Notes under the pieces: model-generated
What the model was told of the DNA's origin: nothing
What the model saw: only the letters and a program-made list of their open reading frames with translations
The model's database searches: none
Shown: in pieces, positions 58,295 to 64,000 of the stretch
Position numbering within the stretch: the stretch's first letter is position 1
How the letters are laid out: every line of letters starts with the position of its first letter
Source of the DNA: Bacteroidales bacterium
Lineage (GTDB): Bacteria; Bacteroidota; Bacteroidia; Bacteroidales; P3
DNA: 64,000 bases
Direction: 5' to 3'
Assembly (NCBI GenBank): GCA_017480225.1
Contig: JAFVBB010000001.1
Coordinates: forward strand, 62,001 to 126,000
Position numbers and translations under genes: made by a program

Positions 58295-60901
58295 ATGGAC
58301 AACCACGACACCACCAACGAGCAAGGCTCGACCATGTCGCTGGGCGACATGTTCCACGACTACTGGATAGACTACGCGTCCGACGTAATCCTCGACCGTG
58401 CCGTGCCCGACATAGACGACGGGCTGAAACCTGTGCAACGGCGCATACTGCACGCCATGAGCGAAACCGACGACGGCCGCTACAACAAGGTGGCCAACAT
58501 TGTGGGCAACACTATGCAGTACCATCCACACGGCGACGCCTCCATCAAGGACGCACTGGTAGGCCTCGGCCAAAAGGAGCTGCTGATTGACTGTCAGGGC
58601 AACTGGGGCAACATACTCACCGGCGACGACGCCGCGGCAGGCCGCTACATTGAGGCACGACTGTCGAAGTTTGCCAAAGAGGTGGTCTTCAACGCCAAGA
58701 CTACACAATGGAAGCCCTCCTACGACGGACGCAAGCGTGAGCCTGTTACCCTGCCCATCAAGTTCCCGCTGCTGCTGGCGCAGGGCACCAAGGGCATTGC
58801 CGTGACGCTGACCAGCGTCATCATGCCATACAACTTCTGCGAGCTGCTGGAAAGCTCAATCAAGATATTGCAAGGCGAGCCTTTCGAGATATTCCCCGAC
58901 TTCCCGACAGGCGGCCTGATAGACGTTAGCCGCTACAACGACGCAGCCCTCGGCGGCAGGCTTCGCATCAGGGCCAAGATGCACTATGACGACAAGCGCA
59001 AGGCAATAGTGATAACCGAGCTGCCATACACCGTCACCACCGATGTACTTATCGACAGCATTCTGCAAGCCAACGAGAAGGGCAAGATAAAGATAAAGAA
59101 GGTGAACGACAACACTGCCGCAAGCGTGGAGATAGTGGTCTACCTCCCGGCAGGCGTCAGTCCCGACCAGGCCATCGACGCCCTCTATGCCTTCACAAGC
59201 TGCCAGATAAGCTTCTCGCCTCAGACCTGCGTAATTGTGGACAACCGCCCGGTATTCATGACCGCCAGTGACATACTGCGCCACAACACAGAGCGTACCC
59301 GCGAACTGCTGCGCCAGGAACTGCACATCCAACTGGCCGAACTGGAAGACCGCTGGCACTGGGTGAGCCTGGAAAAGATATTCTTCGAGAAAGGCATATA
59401 CAAGAAGATGGAGCAGCGCGACAGCGCCTCGTGGGACGAACAGGTGGACGACATGCTCGCAGCATTCGGGCCTTACCAAAAACTGTTCAAACGGGAGATT
59501 ACCCGCGCCGACGTGCTGAGACTCACCGAAAAGCCGGTGCGCAAAATATCGAAGTTCGACATAAAGAAGGCCATGGACGAGTTGGCGTCGATAGAGATGA
59601 CCATAGAGGAGGTGAAAAACCATCTGGCACACCTCACCGACTACGCCATAAACTACTTCCGGCACATACTTGACAAATACGGCAAAGGCCGCGAGCGCAA
59701 AACCGAGATACGCAACTTCGACGACATCGAGGCAACCACCGTGGCCTTGGCCAACGAGAAACTGTACGTAAACTACTCGACAGGCTTCGCCGGATGGGGG
59801 CTCAAGCGCGAGGAAGGGGTCGAGGCCGCCTGCGACTGCTCGCGCATGGACGACATCATCGTCTTCCGTCGCGACGGCACGATGATGGTGACCAAGGTGC
59901 AGGAGAAAGGCTTTGTGGGCTCAGCCGACTGCAAGGAGATACTTTTCATTTCGGTGTTCCGCAAACGCGACGAGCGGACGGTCTACAACATGATCTACCG
60001 CGACGGGCCTTCGGGCTACGCCATGGTGAAGCGCTTCAGCGTCACCTCCATCACCCGCGACCGCGACTACCCGCTCACCAAAGGCTCCAAGGGAAGCAAG
60101 GTGCTGTACTTCACTGCCAACCCAAACGGCGAGGCCGAGGTGATAACCGTGCACCACGTGAGCAACCCGAAGCTGAAGAAGGTGTCATTCGACTTCGACT
60201 TCAAGACCCTGGCCATCAAGGGGCGCAACAGCATGGGCAACATCCTGACGCGCAACGCCGTGCGCTCCATCAACCTGAAAGACACCGGTGTGAGCACCCT
60301 CAGCGCCCGCAAGATATGGTTCGACACCAACGTGCAGCGGCTCAACGTGAACGAGGCCGGTATCTATCTGGGCGAGTTCAAGGGTGCCGACCGCATACTG
60401 GCCATCAACCGCTCGGCAAACTACCGCACCACCACCTTCGACCTGGCAAACCACTACGACGACGACCTTGCCGAGCTGCGCAAGTTCCGGCCCGACGCCG
60501 TGGTGACGGTGCTGTACCGCTCGGCGGAAGGATACCCTTACCTCAAACGCTTCACACCAGAGGCCACCGACCGCAAGACTCCATTCCTCGACGACGACGG
60601 CAGCACACTCATCAGCCTGTGCCTCGACTTCCACCCCAGGCTGGAAGTGGTCTACACCGCAGACAGCGGCAAGAAGATACAAAGCGAGATTATAGAGCTC
60701 GACGACTTTGTGGGCATCAAGGGAGCCAAGGCCAAGGGCAAGCGCGTGACAACATTCGCGGTGGAAAGCTTCAACTGGCTCACACCGCTTGTGGCCGACC
60801 CCGAACCGAAGGCCGACACGACGCAGGCCGAAGACACAGCCGTCGAGGATGTTGACGACCGGCAGGGTTTCGCCGAAGGCACACAAACCGAACTCTTCTG
60901 A
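58295..60901 (+). CDS. parC: DNA topoisomerase IV/gyrase subunit A
   Basis: 868 aa type IIA topoisomerase breakage-reunion subunit. The active-site Tyr118 is in GRYIEARLSKF, preceded by the quinolone region and YHPHGDASIKDALVGLGQ. The tower and coiled coil (~350-480) and a C-terminal beta-pinwheel (~530-810: FRRDGTMMVTKVQEKGFVG and similar blades) follow. The C-terminus is acidic. ATG at 58295 is chosen over an upstream in-frame shadow. The length and blades suit the Bacteroidetes ParC-like paralogue rather than GyrA, but a gyrase assignment is the alternative. Confidence 0.9.
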   Translation: MDNHDTTNEQGSTMSLGDMFHDYWIDYASDVILDRAVPDIDDGLKPVQRRILHAMSETDDGRYNKVANIVGNTMQYHPHGDASIKDALVGLGQKELLIDCQGNWGNILTGDDAAAGRYIEARLSKFAKEVVFNAKTTQWKPSYDGRKREPVTLPIKFPLLLAQGTKGIAVTLTSVIMPYNFCELLESSIKILQGEPFEIFPDFPTGGLIDVSRYNDAALGGRLRIRAKMHYDDKRKAIVITELPYTVTTDVLIDSILQANEKGKIKIKKVNDNTAASVEIVVYLPAGVSPDQAIDALYAFTSCQISFSPQTCVIVDNRPVFMTASDILRHNTERTRELLRQELHIQLAELEDRWHWVSLEKIFFEKGIYKKMEQRDSASWDEQVDDMLAAFGPYQKLFKREITRADVLRLTEKPVRKISKFDIKKAMDELASIEMTIEEVKNHLAHLTDYAINYFRHILDKYGKGRERKTEIRNFDDIEATTVALANEKLYVNYSTGFAGWGLKREEGVEAACDCSRMDDIIVFRRDGTMMVTKVQEKGFVGSADCKEILFISVFRKRDERTVYNMIYRDGPSGYAMVKRFSVTSITRDRDYPLTKGSKGSKVLYFTANPNGEAEVITVHHVSNPKLKKVSFDFDFKTLAIKGRNSMGNILTRNAVRSINLKDTGVSTLSARKIWFDTNVQRLNVNEAGIYLGEFKGADRILAINRSANYRTTTFDLANHYDDDLAELRKFRPDAVVTVLYRSAEGYPYLKRFTPEATDRKTPFLDDDGSTLISLCLDFHPRLEVVYTADSGKKIQSEIIELDDFVGIKGAKAKGKRVTTFAVESFNWLTPLVADPEPKADTTQAEDTAVEDVDDRQGFAEGTQTELF

Positions 60902-60903
60902 CC

Positions 60904-62070
60904 ATGCGCCTGCTCTTCGTGCTGCCACGCTTCCCCTACCCTCTCGACAAGGGCGACAAGCTTCGTGCCTACCACCAGCTTGTCGAACTGGCCAAGCGTC
61001 ACGAAGTGCACCTCTTCGCGCTGTCGCACAGCCCTGTGGAAGAATGGCAGCTGGAGGCCCTGCGGCCCCACTGCGCCAGCATACACGTGGAGCGTCTGCG
61101 AGCGCCCGAGGCATGGTGGGGTGTGCTGCGTGCTTTCCTTAAGGGCGAGCCGCTGCAGGTGGGCTACTGGACCACACGGCGCGCCATGCGCCACTTTCAA
61201 GAATACAGGCAAAGCCTGCCGTGCGACGCGATGTATGCCCAGATGGTGCGTACAATGAAGTATCTGGGCGGGTTTCAGCCAGGCGGTTGCACAACGAGGG
61301 TGCTCGACTTCCAGGACGCCCTGTCGCTCAACGCCAGGCGCCGCATGGAGCGCTCGCGCGGACTGACGCGCTGGATGCTGCGCTATGAATGCCGTGCCCT
61401 GCAACGCGCCGAGCAGAAGGCGCAACAGCTTTTCCACACCACCATTATTGCCCCGGCCGACCGTGACGCCATCGACAGCAGCATTGCCATCGTGCCCAAC
61501 GGCGTGGACACCGACTTCTTCCACCCCTCCCCATCGGCGGCGGACGGCGAAAGCCACACGCTGGTCTTCACCGGCAACATGGCCTATGCGCCCAATGTCG
61601 ACGCGGCCTGCTTCCTTGTGGGCGAGGTGATGCCGCTCGTGTGGGCCTCCATCCCTGAGGCCACAGTGCTGCTGGCAGGCGCCGACCCCAAACCTGCCGT
61701 GAAGGCACTGGCCGGACGCCGGGTAGCCGTGAGCGGCCGCCTGCCCGACATACGCACCGCCTACGCCTCGGCCAGCCTTTTTGTGGCGCCGATGCGCATT
61801 GGCAGCGGTATGCAGAACAAACTGCTCGAGGCCATGGCCATGCACCTGCCCTGCGTCACCACCACGCTGGCCGCCGCCCCGCTGGGCGCGGAGGATGGCA
61901 GGCACCTGCTCGTGGGCGACAACGCCGGGCAGCTGGCCGAAAGGATAGTGAGCCTTCTCGGCTCCGACGCCCTGCGCGGCAGCATAGCCGACGGCGGCCA
62001 CAGCTTCGTGGCGGAGCGCTACTCCTGGCAGGCCGCCGTGGCTCCTCTTGAGGAGATATTAACTCATTAA
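60904..62070 (+). CDS. Glycosyltransferase, GT4-like (sugar transferase)
   Basis: 388 aa. N-terminal MRLLFVLPRFPYPLDKGDKLRAYHQLVEL matches the TIGR03087-like group of sugar transferases found with exopolysaccharide genes (FPYPxDKGDKIR pattern). The donor side has PNGVDTDFFHP, LVFTGNMAYAPNVDAACFLVGEVMP and APMRIGSGMQNKLLEAMAMHLPCV, which contains the donor-binding Glu. The start lies 3 nt after the parC stop. Confidence 0.87.
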   Translation: MRLLFVLPRFPYPLDKGDKLRAYHQLVELAKRHEVHLFALSHSPVEEWQLEALRPHCASIHVERLRAPEAWWGVLRAFLKGEPLQVGYWTTRRAMRHFQEYRQSLPCDAMYAQMVRTMKYLGGFQPGGCTTRVLDFQDALSLNARRRMERSRGLTRWMLRYECRALQRAEQKAQQLFHTTIIAPADRDAIDSSIAIVPNGVDTDFFHPSPSAADGESHTLVFTGNMAYAPNVDAACFLVGEVMPLVWASIPEATVLLAGADPKPAVKALAGRRVAVSGRLPDIRTAYASASLFVAPMRIGSGMQNKLLEAMAMHLPCVTTTLAAAPLGAEDGRHLLVGDNAGQLAERIVSLLGSDALRGSIADGGHSFVAERYSWQAAVAPLEEILTH

Positions 62071-62083
62071 CACATACAAAAAC

Positions 62084-62938
62084 ATGGATCTTAACGGACG
62101 CAGACAAAGCACCAATTTCGAAGACCGCCGCAGCGGCGGCAAAACAGGCCTCATTGCCGGGCTGGGCGGCGGCGGGGCAATCATCGCCATCATTCTCACA
62201 CTGCTGCTCGGAGGCAACCCCTCCGACGTGATCGAGCAGGTGGCATCGGGCAACATGCAGGCCGGGCAGTACACCCCCACCGCGCAAGAGGAGGAGTTCA
62301 AGACCTTCGCCCTGCAGATACTGGCCTCGACCGAGGACGTGTGGAGCTCCGAGTTCAAAAAGCAAGGACTCACCTACCGCGCGCCGAAGCTGATACTCTT
62401 CCACGGCTCGGTGCAGAGCGCCTGCGGCGGGGCAACCTCGTCGGCAGGCCCGTTCTACTGCTCCGCCGACGAGCAGGTGTACCTCGACCTCGACTTCTTC
62501 AACGAGATGAGCACCACAATCGGGGCCGGGGGCGACTTCGCCTGCGCCTACGTCATTGCGCACGAGGTGGGGCACCACGTGCAGCACCTGCTCGGCACAC
62601 TCGACCAAGCCCACAGCCAGATGGCACGGCAGGGCGAGGCCGACAAAAACCGCACCAGCGTGCGCATTGAGCTGCAGGCCGACTACTATGCCGGAGTGTG
62701 GGGCTACCACGAGAACCGGATGTTCGGCTCGTTGCAGGACGGCGACATCGAGGAGGCCATCAACGCGGCACAAAAGATTGGCGACGACTACCTGCAGAAG
62801 AAAGCCCGTGGCTACTCCACGCCCGAAAGCTTCACCCACGGCACCTCGGCCCAGCGCATGAAGTGGCTCAAAAAAGGCCTCACCACCGGCAACATCAAGG
62901 GCGGCGACACCTTCTCACCGGCCTACAGCTCGCTGTAA
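62084..62938 (+). CDS. Neutral zinc metallopeptidase (YpfJ-like)
   Basis: 284 aa. The opening MDLNGRRQSTNFEDRRSG and one membrane segment (~25-43) are typical. The zinc motif is His160-Glu161-x-x-His164 in AHEVGHHVQH, followed by Glu in ELQADYYAGVW. The Cys pair (SACGGATSSAGPFYC, 114-126) and DLDFFNEM are also family features. Its role is poorly known; it is a periplasm-facing protease by topology. A T-rich terminator follows at 63020. Confidence 0.92.
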   Translation: MDLNGRRQSTNFEDRRSGGKTGLIAGLGGGGAIIAIILTLLLGGNPSDVIEQVASGNMQAGQYTPTAQEEEFKTFALQILASTEDVWSSEFKKQGLTYRAPKLILFHGSVQSACGGATSSAGPFYCSADEQVYLDLDFFNEMSTTIGAGGDFACAYVIAHEVGHHVQHLLGTLDQAHSQMARQGEADKNRTSVRIELQADYYAGVWGYHENRMFGSLQDGDIEEAINAAQKIGDDYLQKKARGYSTPESFTHGTSAQRMKWLKKGLTTGNIKGGDTFSPAYSSL

Positions 62939-63019
62939 ACAATCATTCTTCTTCCTCGCAGGAAAGGCGCAAGCCAGCACTGACCGGCAGCCTGCGAGGC
63001 CTCGCCTTGCTCCAACAAG

Positions 63020-63050
63020 CCCCATCCGGCGGATGGGGTTTTTCTTTTTC
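63020..63050 (+). terminator. Rho-independent terminator
   Basis: CCCCATCC and GGATGGGG form the stem, with a short loop and a long TTTTTCTTTTTC tail. A separate 9-bp inverted repeat (CCTCGCAGG / CCTGCGAGG, 62954-62999) precedes it in the same 3' UTR. Confidence 0.88.
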
Positions 63051-63120
63051 TACTGCCCCGAGCCACGTCTGCGCCGCGCCAAAGCCCCTCCACACGGGCT
63101 TGAAAACAGCCTCAAAGCCG

Positions 63121-63280
63121 TGACAATCACTATTCATTGACTGGCCAACTACTTGTCATCGCCTACAAATGTAGTTCTTGATTAGTAGTTGGGTAGGCGA
63201 TGAGTAGGAGTTGAGTAGGAGTTGGTCTTGCCTCAACACTGATTTACAGTTGGTTGCGAATATGACTATTACCCCCCGCC
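63121..63280 (+). repeat. 11-mer inverted-array element, copy 7
   Basis: Starts TGACAATCACT (a degenerate TGTCAACAACT). Units GGCCAACTACT and TGTCATCGCCT face AGTAGTTGG and GTAGGCGATGA across ACAAATGTAG, giving a long hairpin. Forward units GATTAGTAGTT, GGGTAGGCGAT, GAGTAGGAGTT, GAGTAGGAGTT then GG end at 63225. The array is 105 bp; the 55-bp tail has TGATTTACAG and ends ACCCCCCGCC. It points toward dnaB. The rest of the 524-bp gap holds terminator and promoter elements. Confidence 0.92.
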
Positions 63281-63429
63281 CGGCTCGGATGGCTCTTCAT
63301 TCGTAAGATACTGATAGTCTGCACAGAACGGAGGCTGCTCGAAGCCTGTCGGCGGCAGGCGCGGCCGTCAGTGGCGGCGACGGCGGAGGGCTGAGGAAAA
63401 AAAGCGTGCAGCAATCGACTTTTTTTGCG

Positions 63430-63437
63430 TACTTTTG
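63430..63437 (+). promoter_or_regulatory. -7 box (TACTTTTG) before dnaB
   Basis: Perfect TAnnTTTG match, 25 nt before the ATG at 63463. A good -33 TTTG at 19-21 nt is not evident. Confidence 0.65.
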
Positions 63438-63462
63438 CAGTCCTTATTTAAGCCGAACCACT

Positions 63463-64000
63463 ATGCCGACAACCAATACAAGACGCAACACGAGAATGAC
63501 TTACGAGCAGGCTTTCAGCATCAACAGCAACACGCCCCCGCAGGCTGTGTCGCTGGAGGAAAGCGTGCTCGGAGCGCTGATGCTCGACCAGACCGCGCTG
63601 CTCAACGCCATAGAGACGCTCCACGTGGAGTACTTCTACAAGCCCGAGCACCAGACTATATATCGCGCCATACACAAGCTGTTCGAGATGAGCCAGCCGG
63701 TCGACATGCTGACGGTTGTGGAGCGACTGAGGCTCGACGGCGAGCTTGAGGCCGCCGGGGGTGCCTACGCGGTGAGCAAGCTGACGGAGAACGTGGTGAG
63801 CGCGGCGCACATAGAGTACCACATAAGGATACTGAGCGAGAAGTACATACAGCGCGAGATCATACGCATCAGCACCGAGACAATCACCGACGCCTACGAC
63901 GAGACGACCGACGTGGTGAACCTGCTCGACAAGACTGAGCAGCGGCTGATGGACATAAACGACAAGAACTTCCGCTCGGACTACCACCCGGTGAGCGACT
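63463..64000 (+). CDS. dnaB: Replicative DNA helicase, N-terminal part
   Basis: The first ~179 residues are present; the gene runs off the window. The N-terminal domain is recognised by PPQAVSLEESVLGALMLDQTALLNAIETL, LHVEYFYKPEHQTIYRAI, PVDMLTVVERLRLDGELE, GGAYAVSKLTENVVSAAHIEYH and ILSEKYIQREIIR. The RecA-type helicase domain would lie beyond 64000. ATG at 63463 gives an 11-residue basic lead-in before MTYEQAFS; the internal ATG could also serve. Confidence 0.93.
   Translation, partial: MPTTNTRRNTRMTYEQAFSINSNTPPQAVSLEESVLGALMLDQTALLNAIETLHVEYFYKPEHQTIYRAIHKLFEMSQPVDMLTVVERLRLDGELEAAGGAYAVSKLTENVVSAAHIEYHIRILSEKYIQREIIRISTETITDAYDETTDVVNLLDKTEQRLMDINDKNFRSDYHPVSD

Noticed and set aside
62954..62999. 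Attachment site or recombination site from the CCTCGCAGG / CCTGCGAGG inverted repeat
   Set aside because: A single 9-bp inverted repeat in a 3' UTR next to a clear terminator; no integrase or second copy is nearby.
1..64000. tRNA or rRNA genes
   Set aside because: No cloverleaf with a GTTCGAATC-type T arm and no conserved rRNA segment was seen in the intergenic gaps.

Overview
The window is a GC-rich, gene-dense chromosomal segment of a Bacteroidales bacterium (Bacteroidota). I cannot name the genus; a Prevotellaceae- or Muribaculaceae-like gut lineage would fit. Evidence includes TAnnTTTG-type -7 promoter boxes upstream of many genes, a long non-canonical topoisomerase IV subunit A, a LepB with an N-terminal membrane extension, an Mpl/LpxH/EnvC envelope set, GH29 fucosidase, and DUF721-RecF and LytS/LytR gene pairs. 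No prophage, insertion sequence, CRISPR array, tRNA or rRNA was seen. The first gene is cut at its 5' end and the last (dnaB) at its 3' end.

Layout. 0-6 kb (+): a truncated unknown gene, an S9 peptidase lipoprotein, a small 25-residue-repeat protein, a secreted Ser/Thr repeat protein and a nucleoside phosphorylase. 6-12.6 kb (-): lpdA, an unknown gene, an M23 peptidase, ispH, recF, a DUF721 gene and an alpha/beta hydrolase, tightly packed. 12.8-18.3 kb (-): the 4.5S SRP RNA, a ZIP transporter, prfB and xerD, then priA. 18.7-22.7 kb (+): a glycosyltransferase followed by a four-gene GDP-D-glycero-alpha-D-manno-heptose cassette. 22.6-26.6 kb (-): pfkA, envC-like, lpxH, GNAT and DUF1905 genes. 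27.2-33.8 kb (+): an efflux operon (TolC, HlyD, two ABC-2 permeases) ending in a LytS-type kinase and LytTR regulator. 34-41.2 kb: adk, then on the minus strand mpl, a DUF2027-like gene, ispG, a pair of membrane proteins (one carrying an AraC-type HTH), and a hypothetical gene with era. 41.6-47.9 kb (-): DUF2156, GNAT, rhodanese, mfd and DUF362 genes. 48.3-53.4 kb: fucosidase and M23 peptidase (+), rocD and DUF975 (-). 53.8-63 kb (+): a fused oligopeptide-type ABC ATPase, then a glycosyltransferase, lepB, parC, a glycosyltransferase and a zinc metallopeptidase. dnaB begins at 63463.

The most unusual content is intergenic. Seven copies of one ~160-bp element occur, exactly one in every intergenic gap longer than about 300 bp. 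Each is an array of 11-nt units in register: reverse-oriented on the left, forward on the right (core unit GAGTAGGAGTT), followed by a 55-bp tail. Five copies share the same 105-bp array length. A second element with unrelated sequence but the same architecture (four 11-mers facing four 11-mers) lies at 33815-33909. Separately, seven transcription units that lack an obvious TAnnTTTG box share a motif CAATAAA-N12/13-GCGTTA 25-50 nt before the start codon, which may mark a second promoter class.
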